Both the position numbers and the translations under genes were made by a program. Source: an uncultured Coriobacteriaceae bacterium (lineage in GTDB: Bacteria > Actinomycetota > Coriobacteriia > Coriobacteriales > Eggerthellaceae). From it: DNA of 64,000 bases. The stretch covers positions 62,001-126,000 of the forward strand of contig CALDCB010000011.1 of the NCBI GenBank assembly GCA_937937585.1, read 5' to 3'. Below the pieces are notes generated by a model, which was not told the origin of the DNA, did not search any database, and saw nothing but the letters and a program-made list of their open reading frames with translations. This document shows, piece by piece, positions 52,600 through 61,013 of this stretch. Numbering within the stretch: the first letter of the stretch is position 1; each line of letters opens with the position of its first letter.

Positions 52600-54132
52600 A
52601 TGCCTAATTTTGTCATCGCAATTGTCGGTGCTTTCGTTGGCGTAGCCCTCGGTTTCGTGATCGCTCGCTATTTGGTAAACGCCTCTGCAAAGCAAAAAGC
52701 CGAGGAGGCGCAAAACATCCTCAATGATGCTCAGCTCCAAGCCGAGACCATCAAAAAGGCAGCCGAAGTTGAAGCGAAGGACGAAGCCCTGAAGCTTCGT
52801 GCCGAGATCGAATCCGAACGTAAGGAGCGCCAACGCGAAGTCCGTGCTGCTGAAAACCGCATTCAGCAGCGTGAAGAGTCCCTGGACCGCCGCACAGATT
52901 CACTTGATGCGCGTGAGCACCAGATTTCCTCTCTTCAAGGCCAGGTTGAGCGTCGTCAGCGCGATCTCGATGCAGCACAACAAGAAGTCGAAAACCGACT
53001 CGAGTCCATTGCCGGCATGACTCCGGACGAGGCAAAGCAAGAACTGCTCGACAATCTTCGCGATGAAGTGACTGTTGAAAGCGCCACCATCATCAGGGAA
53101 TCCGAAGCACGCACCAAGGCCGAAGCCGACAAGCGCGCCCGCGGAATCCTTAGCCTTGCAATTCAGCGCGTTGCCGCCGAGCACGCCGTCGAGAACACCG
53201 TCTCCACCATCCATATCCCCTCTGACGATTTGAAGGGTCGCATCATCGGTCGCGAGGGCCGTAACATCCGCTCCTTCGAACAGCTCACCGGAACCAACCT
53301 CATCATCGATGACACCCCTGAGTGCGTAACCATTTCTTGTTTCGACCCCGTTCGTCGCGAGATCGGTCGCGTAACTATGGAAAACCTCATCTCTGATGGA
53401 CGCATTCACCCTGCGCGTATCGAAGAGATGTTCCATAAGGCCGAATCCTACGTGAACCAGCGCGTTCAGGAGGCTGGCGAGCAAGCTGCTTTCGACACCG
53501 GCACTCATGATCTTCATCCTGAGCTCGTTAAAACCCTTGGTCGACTTCGCTACCGCACTTCGTACGGTCAAAACGTGCTCAACCACTCGCTCGAAGTTGC
53601 ATACCTTGCCGGGGTTATGGCTTCAGAGCTTGGAATCGACCCCAGCACAGCTCGCAGGGCCGGTTTGCTGCATGATATCGGCAAAGCAATCGACCATGAG
53701 GTTGAAGGCAGTCATGCCGTTATCGGTGCCGATCTCGCACGCCGTTTCGGCGAGCGTCCGCACATCGTTCATGCAATCGAAGCACATCACAGCGATGTGG
53801 AGCCCAACAGCGTTCTGGACGTCCTTGTTCAAGCAGCAGATGCCGTTTCTGCAGCACGCCCCGGCGCACGCAAGGAAACCCTCGATGCTTACGTCAAACG
53901 TCTTGAAAAGCTTGAGGAAATCGCCAACTCCTACGACGGCGTTGAACGAACCTACGCAATCCAAGCTGGTCGCGAGGTTCGCGTCATGGTGCAGCCCGAC
54001 AAAATCGATGAAGCTCAAACCGTTGTCCTCGCTCATGACATCGCCAGCCGTATTGAAAACGAGCTTCAGTATCCTGGCCAAGTCAAGGTAATCGTCATTC
54101 GCGAAAGCCGCGCAGTCGGTATCGCTAAATAA
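52600..54132 (+). CDS. rny: Ribonuclease Y
   Basis: Membrane-anchored endoribonuclease that starts bulk mRNA decay. The 510-residue protein has an N-terminal membrane helix (residues 3-22, FVIAIVGAFVGVALGFVIA), a long coiled coil to about residue 170, a KH domain (LKGRIIGREGRNIRSFEQLTG near residue 209, core GRIIGREGRNIRSFE) and an HD domain with RAGLLHDIGKAIDHE near residue 365. GAGGA lies five bases before the ATG; an upstream in-frame ATG falls in the leader hairpin and is rejected. Confidence 0.96.
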   Translation: MPNFVIAIVGAFVGVALGFVIARYLVNASAKQKAEEAQNILNDAQLQAETIKKAAEVEAKDEALKLRAEIESERKERQREVRAAENRIQQREESLDRRTDSLDAREHQISSLQGQVERRQRDLDAAQQEVENRLESIAGMTPDEAKQELLDNLRDEVTVESATIIRESEARTKAEADKRARGILSLAIQRVAAEHAVENTVSTIHIPSDDLKGRIIGREGRNIRSFEQLTGTNLIIDDTPECVTISCFDPVRREIGRVTMENLISDGRIHPARIEEMFHKAESYVNQRVQEAGEQAAFDTGTHDLHPELVKTLGRLRYRTSYGQNVLNHSLEVAYLAGVMASELGIDPSTARRAGLLHDIGKAIDHEVEGSHAVIGADLARRFGERPHIVHAIEAHHSDVEPNSVLDVLVQAADAVSAARPGARKETLDAYVKRLEKLEEIANSYDGVERTYAIQAGREVRVMVQPDKIDEAQTVVLAHDIASRIENELQYPGQVKVIVIRESRAVGIAK

Positions 54133-54138
54133 TCGTTG

Positions 54139-55236
54139 ATGTCGGATTCACTCGACAAGTTCGTTTACGACGTCACAGGTCAAAGCCATCTCCGAGTCGA
54201 ACAAGATCTTGGAGATGGCTTTGTTCGTCTGCGTATTTCCGAAGCCGAGCGCAGGCAAGCCATTCAGGACATCCGTTCTTCTGAAGACATCGTGCTTGAA
54301 CTTCTCAGAAACTCGCGCGACGCTCATTCAAGAAATGTCTTTTTGGCTGTTTCCAGAAACGACGACGAACGCGTGCTCACTATCATTGACGACGGAGACG
54401 GTGTCCCGTCCTCCATGCACGCAAAGATTTTCGAGCCTCGCGTCACCTCGAAATTGAACACCTCGCATGTGGACAAATGGGGATACCATGGTCGTGGCAT
54501 GGCTCTTTACTCTATTGCAGCTAATTCCGACTTCGCAGGCATCCTTCTTTCCGAACCGGGAAAAGGCACCGTCCTTCAAGTTCGGACTCATATTTCAGAG
54601 CTAGGGGAGCGAAAGGATCAATCAAGTTTTCCGACGTTCATCAAGCAAGACGACGGAAGCATTGCTGTTCGCGGTCCTCGGAACATCACTCGCATCGCCT
54701 GTGAATTCGCAATCGAAGCACGAAACGATTGCTCTATTAGAGTTGGTTCCCCGACAGAGATAGCAGCAGCGCTCTACGAGTTTGGAAATGCAACGGTTTC
54801 GCCTTCTACCCGCGCTTTCACGACCTATACCAGCTCTTTCTCGATTGCCAAACGACTATGTTTTGCTGACACCCCGGCAACTTTCGCCGCTATCGCGCGT
54901 GACCTGGGTCTTGAAATGAGCGACCGATCCGCGCGACGTATCATAGATGGCGAAATCGAGCCCTCGGCTAATGTCCTCGATCGCATCAAAATCGAATCAA
55001 CCTTGATGGATGAACCAGTCACTCAAAAGAAAGCATCTAAGCCATCTCGAAAATCAACGACCTCCAACACGAGAGTTTCTATATCAAATGAGGACATCAC
55101 CGATCTTGAACTAGGCTTCCAACAAGCATTCAATGACTTCGCATCAAAGTACTACTTGCTATCCAGCGTCGAACCAACAATCAAAATCGTTAATGGCTCT
55201 CTCGTGATTTCCTATCCTCTTGTCACCTCGGAATAA
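54139..55236 (+). CDS. GHKL-type ATP-binding protein of unknown function
   Basis: A 365-residue soluble protein with a GHKL (histidine kinase/MutL/Hsp90) ATPase domain in its first 170 residues. The N box is ELLRNSRDAH (Asn58), the G1 box DDGDGVP (Asp85), and IFEPRVTSK then WGYHGRGMALYSI the lid and G2 region (residues 97-125). There is no phospho-accepting His domain, no membrane segment and no MutL endonuclease or transducer domain that I can identify. The remaining ~190 residues are unassigned, with a Lys/Ser-rich linker near 295-315. It stands between rny and spoVS, where Bacillus has ymdB. The ATG lies six bases after the rny stop, so both are coupled. Confidence 0.8.
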   Translation: MSDSLDKFVYDVTGQSHLRVEQDLGDGFVRLRISEAERRQAIQDIRSSEDIVLELLRNSRDAHSRNVFLAVSRNDDERVLTIIDDGDGVPSSMHAKIFEPRVTSKLNTSHVDKWGYHGRGMALYSIAANSDFAGILLSEPGKGTVLQVRTHISELGERKDQSSFPTFIKQDDGSIAVRGPRNITRIACEFAIEARNDCSIRVGSPTEIAAALYEFGNATVSPSTRAFTTYTSSFSIAKRLCFADTPATFAAIARDLGLEMSDRSARRIIDGEIEPSANVLDRIKIESTLMDEPVTQKKASKPSRKSTTSNTRVSISNEDITDLELGFQQAFNDFASKYYLLSSVEPTIKIVNGSLVISYPLVTSE

Positions 55237-55351
55237 CGGCTTAGTAGCCATTTGAACTGGGCGTTATTATTGATACACAAGTTTCAATCGTATAAACTTG
55301 GACGGAAGAATCGCATCATCGCAACTAAAACGAATCATTAAAAGGAATTCA

Positions 55352-55681
55352 ATGTACCCAATCGATGACAACCAGGGCAGCTGCCTTAAGGTTTCTTCAA
55401 AATCCTCGCCGGCCTCGGTCGCTGGCGCAATTGCAGGAATGATCAAAGACGGAGTTGCCGTCGAAATGCAAGCGGTTGGCGCTGGCGCGGTTAATCAAGC
55501 TGTCAAGGCAATCGCTATTTCACGCGGTTTTCTTTCCCCTGTAGGCATCGAAATTGCCTGCGTTCCTTCGTTCGCCGATATCATCATCGACGGCGAATAT
55601 CGAACCGCCATTCATTTTTCTGTGGAAGCTCGTTACCTCCACGGCGTGGCCATCAAAGAAGACGACATCGCTAACTTATAG
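55352..55681 (+). CDS. spoVS: Stage V sporulation protein S family (SpoVS)
   Basis: A 109-residue Alba-like protein of the SpoVS family. The core KVSSKSSPASVAGAIAGMI, AVEMQAVGAGAVNQAVKAIAI and SFADIIIDGEYRTAIHFSVE cover nearly the whole chain and are close to the highly conserved family pattern. The family is found in many non-sporulating bacteria and is thought to bind nucleic acid; here no sporulation genes are near. AAAAGG precedes the ATG, and the longer in-frame start is rejected. A ~20-residue N-terminal extension is present relative to the Bacillus form. Confidence 0.92.
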   Translation: MYPIDDNQGSCLKVSSKSSPASVAGAIAGMIKDGVAVEMQAVGAGAVNQAVKAIAISRGFLSPVGIEIACVPSFADIIIDGEYRTAIHFSVEARYLHGVAIKEDDIANL

Positions 55682-55691
55682 GCGGAGTATC

Positions 55692-57044
55692 ATGATGAAT
55701 TCTCTTATGGGCGTGACTTTCTGCGTCCACACTTTCGGTTGCCAAATGAACAAGCATGATTCCGAACGTGTTGTAGGCATGCTCGAAAACCTTGGCGCCG
55801 CTTCTGTTGATGAAATCGAAGATGCGGATATCGTAGTGTTCATGACCTGCTGCGTCAGAGAGGCGGCAGACACCCGCCTCTACGGTCAAGTTGCATCTAT
55901 GAAGAATATTCCTTTGCGTGAGGGCAGCCCTCTTAACAACAGGGTGATCGCCGTTGGCGGATGCATTGGTCAGCGAGATGGCGATAAACTTGTTGACGCG
56001 CTGCCGCATCTTAACATCGTCTTCGGCACGAACAACCTCTCATCACTGCCTGCGCTTGTCATGTCCGCCATCGAAGATGGCAAACATCACGTCGAGATCC
56101 TTGAATCCACTGACGAGTTCTCGTGCGATCTTCCAACCGACCGCGAGAACTCTTGGGGTGCGTGGCTTCCGATCACCATTGGGTGCAATAACTTCTGCAC
56201 TTATTGCATCGTTCCGTACGTTCGCGGACGCGAGAAATCTCGTGCGCTTGAAGACATCAGGCTCGAAGCTCGAGGGTATGTTGACACCGGAGTCAAGGAA
56301 ATCACCCTTCTTGGCCAAAACGTCAATTCATACGGACGCGACCTCTACGGCGAGCCTAAATTCGCCGAGGTTCTTGATGCCGTTGCAAGCACGGGCATTC
56401 AACGACTTCGTTTCGCTACGAGCCATCCTAAAGACCTCACCGACGAGGTCATCGCCAAATTCGGATCGCTTGAATGCCTTATGCCCGCACTTCACCTTCC
56501 GGCGCAGTCGGGCTCCAACCGTATCCTTGAAGCGATGAACCGAAATTACACGGTGGAGCACTACCTCGAACTGATTGAAAAGCTTCGCAAGGTGAATCCC
56601 GAGATCGCCCTGTCAACTGACATCATCGTCGGATTCCCAGGCGAAACGGAGGAAGATTTCCAGGCCACGTACGACCTTATCGAGAAGGTCGGTTACCATC
56701 AGGTCTTCACTTTCATCTACTCCAAGCGCGAAGGGACCCCAGCCGCCTCAATGGTTGACAACACCCCTAAAGAAGTCATTCAAGATCGCTTCGATCGTCT
56801 TGTCGATCTTGTTCAGAAACAAGCCTACGAAGCGAATCAAATCGAAAAGGGCAGGGTAGTTCCCGTACTTGTTGAAGGCTTCTCGAAACGAGATCCGTCG
56901 CTCCTCGTTGGCAAAAGCCCTAAGAACCAGACGGTTCATGCTCCGATTCCCGCAGGTGCATCCATCGAAGCACTTACCGGATCGATCATTAACGTCACAA
57001 TCGACGAAGCGAAAACCTGGTACCTGAAGGGTGAAGTCTGCTAA
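55692..57044 (+). CDS. miaB: tRNA-2-methylthio-N6-dimethylallyladenosine synthase MiaB
   Basis: Radical SAM enzyme that methylthiolates i6A37 in tRNA, the step after MiaA. The 450-residue protein has FGCQMNKHDSERV near residue 15, MTCCVREAAD near residue 53, GGCIGQRDGD near residue 90, the radical SAM motif GCNNFCTYCIVPYVRGREKSR near residue 164 (core CNNFCTYCIVP) and a TRAM domain at the end. GCQMNxxDS is diagnostic for MiaB. GGCGGAG lies before ATG 55692; ATG 55695 and 55707 are alternatives. miaA follows by three bases. Confidence 0.95.
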   Translation: MMNSLMGVTFCVHTFGCQMNKHDSERVVGMLENLGAASVDEIEDADIVVFMTCCVREAADTRLYGQVASMKNIPLREGSPLNNRVIAVGGCIGQRDGDKLVDALPHLNIVFGTNNLSSLPALVMSAIEDGKHHVEILESTDEFSCDLPTDRENSWGAWLPITIGCNNFCTYCIVPYVRGREKSRALEDIRLEARGYVDTGVKEITLLGQNVNSYGRDLYGEPKFAEVLDAVASTGIQRLRFATSHPKDLTDEVIAKFGSLECLMPALHLPAQSGSNRILEAMNRNYTVEHYLELIEKLRKVNPEIALSTDIIVGFPGETEEDFQATYDLIEKVGYHQVFTFIYSKREGTPAASMVDNTPKEVIQDRFDRLVDLVQKQAYEANQIEKGRVVPVLVEGFSKRDPSLLVGKSPKNQTVHAPIPAGASIEALTGSIINVTIDEAKTWYLKGEVC

Positions 57045-57047
57045 ACA

Positions 57048-57971
57048 ATGGATAAGGTCATTGTTGTCGTCGGTCCTACCGCTTCAGGAAAATCTTCACT
57101 TGCTATCAAACTCGCTCAGCGTCTGAACGGAGAGATCGTAAGCGCCGACTCAATGCAGGTTTATCGCGGTATGGATATCGGTAGCGCGAAAGCCCCCGAA
57201 AACGAACGAATCGTCGAACATTGGGGGCTTGATCTACTTGAACCTGGCGAGCCGTTTTCGGCTGCGTTATTTCAAGAATACGCCCGTTCTGCTTTCAAGG
57301 ACATCTTTAATCGTGGGAAAACCCCGATACTATGCGGTGGAACGGGTTTTTACGTGCGGGCCGCTATTGATGATTACGATTTCCCTAAAGGTGATCAAAT
57401 CGGAAACGACGTTCGCGACAAATGGATGGACTTCGCTGACAAACATGGGGCCGAAGCTCTCTGGAACGCTTTAGCAGAAATTGATCCAAACAGCGCTCAG
57501 CTTATCGCTGTTAACGACATCAAACGAACTGTAAGAGCATTCGAACTTCTTGAGGACGGGAAGACCTATGCCCAGCAAAAAGAGGCTCTTTCTTCAATTC
57601 CCGAACTAATCCCTTCAATATGGATCGGGCTAGAGGTTGATCCGCAGCTTCTCAAGGATCGGATCAACACGCGCGTCGACAAAATGATCGAACTTGGCCT
57701 TGTGGCAGAGGTTGAATCCCTGCTAGATTCTGGCTTCCAAGAAGCGATCACCGCCAGCCAGGCAATCGGATACAAAGAAATTGTCGCTGCGCTTGATGGC
57801 AAATGTTCCATGGACGATGCGATCGAGCAAATCAAAACATCAACCAGACGATACGCGAAACGTCAACGAACATGGTTCAGAAAAGAGAAACGCATTCATT
57901 GGATTGATGCGAATGATCCTGATTCGGATCTCGTAGAAGCTGCACTTAAGGTGATAGCCGAAAATCAATAG
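57048..57971 (+). CDS. miaA: tRNA dimethylallyltransferase MiaA
   Basis: Adds the isopentenyl group to A37 of tRNAs reading U-starting codons. The 307-residue protein has the P-loop VVGPTASGKSSLA near residue 7, the SADSMQVYRGMDIGSAK signature near residue 33, GGTGFYVRAAID near residue 97 and a C-terminal TSTRRYAKRQRTWFRKE. It works directly before MiaB in i6A modification, and the two genes are three bases apart, here in the order miaB-miaA. Confidence 0.96.
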   Translation: MDKVIVVVGPTASGKSSLAIKLAQRLNGEIVSADSMQVYRGMDIGSAKAPENERIVEHWGLDLLEPGEPFSAALFQEYARSAFKDIFNRGKTPILCGGTGFYVRAAIDDYDFPKGDQIGNDVRDKWMDFADKHGAEALWNALAEIDPNSAQLIAVNDIKRTVRAFELLEDGKTYAQQKEALSSIPELIPSIWIGLEVDPQLLKDRINTRVDKMIELGLVAEVESLLDSGFQEAITASQAIGYKEIVAALDGKCSMDDAIEQIKTSTRRYAKRQRTWFRKEKRIHWIDANDPDSDLVEAALKVIAENQ

Positions 57972-58124
57972 GACGGATTGATTGAATTTCGTTCCACTAG
58001 CCGAAATCCAATCAACAGCACGTGGTTGTTAAAACAGGGCTTCAAATCGAAGCAAATAGACACATCGATCTTCGACCATACACGCCCGTCCAAATAATGC
58101 CGCGGCCCCTCCATTTCACCTAAC

Positions 58125-58161
58125 ATGAATGCCCCCAAGCGAAGATCTTGAGGGCATTCAT
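58125..58161. terminator. Hairpin between convergent miaA and lexA
   Basis: ATGAATGCCC-C-CAAG (58125-58139) pairs with CTTG-A-GGGCATTCAT (58147-58161), one mismatch in 15. It lies 40 bases beyond the lexA stop and 150 beyond miaA. T-runs are weak on both sides, so it is a probable but not classical bidirectional terminator. The rest of 57972-58201 shows nothing I can assign. Confidence 0.6.
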
Positions 58162-58201
58162 CAATTTAACGAGCAAATTTAGCAAAGAAGAAAATGACGC
58201 T

Positions 58202-58849
58202 CTACAGCCTACGAAACACAGCAACGACTTTACCAGCGATTGCGCAATTCGTGACGATGATGGGTTCCATCGTCGAGTTCTCGGGTTGAAGGCGTATATG
58301 ATCCGACTCTTTATAGAAGGTTTTCACCGTGGCCCCGTCCTCGATGATCGCAACAACGATATCGCCGTTATTTGCGGTTTGCTGCTGTTTGACTACGACA
58401 TAATCACCGTCATTAATACCAGCCTCGATCATCGATTCGCCGCGAACGGAAAGCATGAACGATGCCGAATCGCCAACGATGTCAATAGGCAAAGACATGG
58501 TCTCGGTGATGTTCTCTTCGGCAAGAATTGGCTCACCAGCGGCAACATTGCCGACAAGAGGCACATCGATGGTTTTACTGAAACTAGGGGAGAGCACGTT
58601 GCCCTCACTGCGACCTACCGGCTGCCCCTGATCGTTTTGTTTAAGCATGATAGAGCGGGACTTCAAAGGATCTCGTTCGATATAGCCCTTTTCCTCTAGA
58701 GCCTTCAGATGAACATGGACGGTCGAAGGAGAAGACAGACCGATCTCAGCACAGATTTCTCTCACTGTCGGACCGTAACCCTTCTTAGCGATGCAGTCTT
58801 CAATGCACTCAAGAACAGCTTTTTGCTTCTTGCTTAGCTTCTCGGACAT
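58202..58849 (-). CDS. lexA: SOS repressor LexA
   Basis: Repressor of DNA-damage genes that cleaves itself with RecA. The 215-residue protein has an N-terminal winged helix (GYGPTVREICAEIGLSSPST near residues 24-43), the Ala-Gly cleavage site in VGNVAAGEP near residue 102, the nucleophile serine in SVRGESMIEAGI near residue 136 and the active lysine in GATVKTFYKE near residue 173. AAGGAG lies six bases before the ATG. It is divergent from a small membrane-protein gene, and both share an intergenic region with two LexA-type dyads. Confidence 0.96.
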   Translation of the reverse strand: MSEKLSKKQKAVLECIEDCIAKKGYGPTVREICAEIGLSSPSTVHVHLKALEEKGYIERDPLKSRSIMLKQNDQGQPVGRSEGNVLSPSFSKTIDVPLVGNVAAGEPILAEENITETMSLPIDIVGDSASFMLSVRGESMIEAGINDGDYVVVKQQQTANNGDIVVAIIEDGATVKTFYKESDHIRLQPENSTMEPIIVTNCAIAGKVVAVFRRL

Positions 58850-58888
58850 CGTTGCTCCTTAGAAATACGAACATCTGTATGTTTCTCG

Positions 58889-58942
58889 TTGACAAGAACT
58901 TTTGTTCGCTTTATTATAAACACGAACAAGAGTTCGGTGCAA
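58889..58942. promoter_or_regulatory. Back-to-back SOS promoters with two LexA dyads
   Basis: On the + strand TTGACA (58889-58894) and TATTAT (58912-58917), 17 bases apart, serve the small membrane gene; on the minus strand TTGCAC (58942-58937) and TATAAT (58918-58913), 18 apart, serve lexA. GAAC-TTTT-GTTC (58896-58907) lies in the first spacer and CGAACAAGAGTTCG (58923-58936) in the second. Each operator would block its promoter when LexA is intact. Confidence 0.85.
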
Positions 58943-58956
58943 GGGCAGGAGATAAA

Positions 58957-59262
58957 ATGAGCAACGCTACCAACAGGCAAATCATTCAGGGTTCCAACGC
59001 TCTCGATTTGAACTACGTCAAGCAAAACGCTCCCGTTATCGTCGAGTTCCCTCGCGAAAGAGCATCTCGCACCGAAGCACAAACCGCTAGCTCCTCGGCT
59101 AAGTCTCAAATCAACTTGTCAAAATTCGTCTTCCTCAACAGTCTGCTTACCGAAAGCTGCGCAGGAATCTCCATGAATAAGGCCACAAAATCCGAGATTG
59201 CTATAGCGTTCGCCGGCGGTATCGCAGTTACAGCGATCACGATCATTTTGGGCGCCTGTTAA
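58957..59262 (+). CDS. Small membrane protein divergent from lexA, probable SOS gene
   Basis: A 101-residue protein that I do not recognise. The first ~75 residues are polar with a NAPVIVEFPRERASR segment near 32-46 and a Ser/Ala-rich stretch; the last ~23 (AIAFAGGIAVTAITIILGAC) form one membrane helix ending in Cys. AGGAG precedes the ATG. Its promoter contains a LexA-type dyad, so it should be induced by DNA damage. Genes divergent from or next to lexA in Gram-positive bacteria often encode small division inhibitors (YneA, ChiZ, DivS), but this protein lacks a LysM domain, so a division role is only inference. Confidence 0.75.
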   Translation: MSNATNRQIIQGSNALDLNYVKQNAPVIVEFPRERASRTEAQTASSSAKSQINLSKFVFLNSLLTESCAGISMNKATKSEIAIAFAGGIAVTAITIILGAC

Positions 59263-59368
59263 ACAGGTTAGCCTCATTGGTCGGGTTATATGGTGTGCTA
59301 AACCACGATTACCCTTATCAAACAAGCAACGCATGATACCCTAAGATCAAACCAACCAAAGGAGTAAC

Positions 59369-59818
59369 ATGCGTTGCCCATCGTGTGGATATCTCGAATC
59401 AAAAGTTATAGATTCGCGTCCTTCTGAAGATGGATCATCCATTAGAAGGCGTAGGGAATGTTTGCAATGCAACACCAGGTTCACCACGTACGAAAAGCTC
59501 ATCGACAATCCTTTGATTGTTATTAAGAATGACGGATCCTCCGAGGCTTACAACCGAAATAAATTGATGCGCGGCCTCCTTATCGCATGCGCCAAACGCC
59601 CGATCACACCCGATATGATCGATTCCCTTGTTGACGACATCGAGAACGAACTTCGTTCGGCCCCCAAGAACGAAGTAACGTCGAAAGAATTAGGCGACCT
59701 GGTACTCGTACGTCTTTCCAGGCTTGATGACGTCGCTTATGTTCGATTCGCAAGCGTCTACAAAGACTTCCAAAACATAGAAGAATTTTACGCAACTCTC
59801 GAGGAGCTTCGCAAATGA
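59369..59818 (+). CDS. nrdR: Transcriptional repressor NrdR
   Basis: Repressor of ribonucleotide reductase genes, sensing ATP/dATP. The 149-residue protein has the zinc ribbon MRCPSCGYLESKVIDSR...RRECLQCNTRFTTYE (residues 1-42; two CxxC pairs) and an ATP-cone domain from about residue 49. AAAGGAG lies before the ATG. Its stop overlaps the dut start by four bases, coupling two dNTP-pool functions. No nrd structural genes are in the window. Confidence 0.95.
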   Translation: MRCPSCGYLESKVIDSRPSEDGSSIRRRRECLQCNTRFTTYEKLIDNPLIVIKNDGSSEAYNRNKLMRGLLIACAKRPITPDMIDSLVDDIENELRSAPKNEVTSKELGDLVLVRLSRLDDVAYVRFASVYKDFQNIEEFYATLEELRK

Positions 59819-60270
59819 ACGATAACGACACCATTCAGTTACCCATTAAGAATCTAGAGGCGGATATCGTGATTCCATCCTGCGCCTACGAAGGGGATGC
59901 CGGCCTTGACCTAAGCGCAACCGAATCATGCACGCTTAAGCCATTTGAACGTAAAGCAATTCCCACGAAGCTCGCTATTGCAATCCCTGACGGGTATGCG
60001 GGTCTTGTTATTCCGCGAAGCGGTCTTGCGCTCAAGCATGGAATCTCTATCGTTAATGCGCCTGGTCTCATCGATAGCGGCTATCGAGGCGAATTGAAGG
60101 TCATTCTTATAAATCTCGATCCCAATGAGCCCTTCACTATTGAGGTTGGCGACAGGATTGCGCAGCTTATGATCGTTAAGATCCCCACCGTTCAACTACA
60201 TAAAGTCGATGATCTTCCCGCATCCGAAAGGGGAGAAGGTGGCTTTGGCAGCTCTGGGGTTCGATCCTAA
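59815..60270 (+). CDS. dut: dUTP diphosphatase
   Basis: Hydrolyses dUTP to dUMP and keeps uracil out of DNA. The 151-residue protein has the five trimeric dUTPase motifs in order: DAGLDLSA near residue 28, PRSGLALKHGI near residue 66, GLIDSGYRGELKV near residue 83, GDRIAQLMI near residue 112 and the C-terminal RGEGGFGSSG. The start ATG overlaps the nrdR stop (ATGA). It ends the pair. Confidence 0.95.
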   Translation: MNDNDTIQLPIKNLEADIVIPSCAYEGDAGLDLSATESCTLKPFERKAIPTKLAIAIPDGYAGLVIPRSGLALKHGISIVNAPGLIDSGYRGELKVILINLDPNEPFTIEVGDRIAQLMIVKIPTVQLHKVDDLPASERGEGGFGSSGVRS

Positions 60271-60348
60271 ATCAACAATCACATAGCAGTGTTATTTAGA
60301 CTATTTACGCGTGATAGCCAAAGACCGAAACCACGCTAAGGCAATGCA

Positions 60349-60921
60349 ATGACTGAAGAGAACAAAAACACAGACAACTTTGATACGAACACGCAAAACG
60401 ACCTGCCCAAACCTCCGGCTGGTTATCAAGAGAATCCCAATAACGAGCAAAGCGCGGGTCACCACTCAAACGAAGCCGATTCGCAGTTCGCAAGTACAAC
60501 ACCGAAAACCCCGCCACAAGCTCAAACATTAAATATTAGCTCTGACGAACTTGTAGTTTTGCAATCGATAAAGCGTTATTCGCTGTTTGCCATCGTTGGT
60601 TCTGGTTTCTCGTTCATTATCGGAGGAACTTTGCTGTCGCTCTTGGCGCTTTGGTGCGGTTTTACCGCGTTCCGCAAAACCAAAGCCTTCTGCCAAGCAC
60701 ATGAGACTACCGACGATCAACAGATGACCCTGTTTTGCAAGTTGCTCAAACGTCGTGCAATAGTCGCGCTGATATTTAGCGGATTTGCTGTTGCAATGAA
60801 CATCATCGCGATCGTTATGATTTACCCTTATCTGCAAGAAGCAATGACAACCGGTGATTATTCGAGCATTCTTGGCGGATCGGCCACGAATATCGGGGGA
60901 TCCTCTTCTACTTGGGGTTAA
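60349..60921 (+). CDS. Unknown membrane protein
   Basis: A 190-residue protein that I do not recognise. The first ~65 residues are polar and rich in Asn, Gln and Pro. Two hydrophobic regions follow, about residues 76-103 (FAIVGSGFSFIIGGTLLSLL plus) and 138-163 (IVALIFSGFAVAMNIIAIVM), with a cytoplasmic-looking KTKAFCQAHETTDDQQ loop between them. The short C-terminus is Gly/Ser-rich. This resembles small DUF-type two-pass membrane proteins but carries no motif I can name. It stands 78 bases after dut. Confidence 0.65.
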   Translation: MTEENKNTDNFDTNTQNDLPKPPAGYQENPNNEQSAGHHSNEADSQFASTTPKTPPQAQTLNISSDELVVLQSIKRYSLFAIVGSGFSFIIGGTLLSLLALWCGFTAFRKTKAFCQAHETTDDQQMTLFCKLLKRRAIVALIFSGFAVAMNIIAIVMIYPYLQEAMTTGDYSSILGGSATNIGGSSSTWG

Positions 60922-61013
60922 GAGCAATCCCAATCCTTATCACTCCCATTGTCCACTCAAATTCATGGTATAAGTGCCCACTATAAAATCAATCTCAGGA
61001 ATATTGATAATAT

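Noticed and set aside
58148..58699. A 183-codon + strand frame opposite lexA
   Set aside because: Fully antisense to LexA, which has all its active-site residues on the minus strand.
58868..58881. CGAACATCTGTATG as a third LexA box before lexA
   Set aside because: The left half matches but the right half (GTAT) does not, unlike the two clear dyads nearby.
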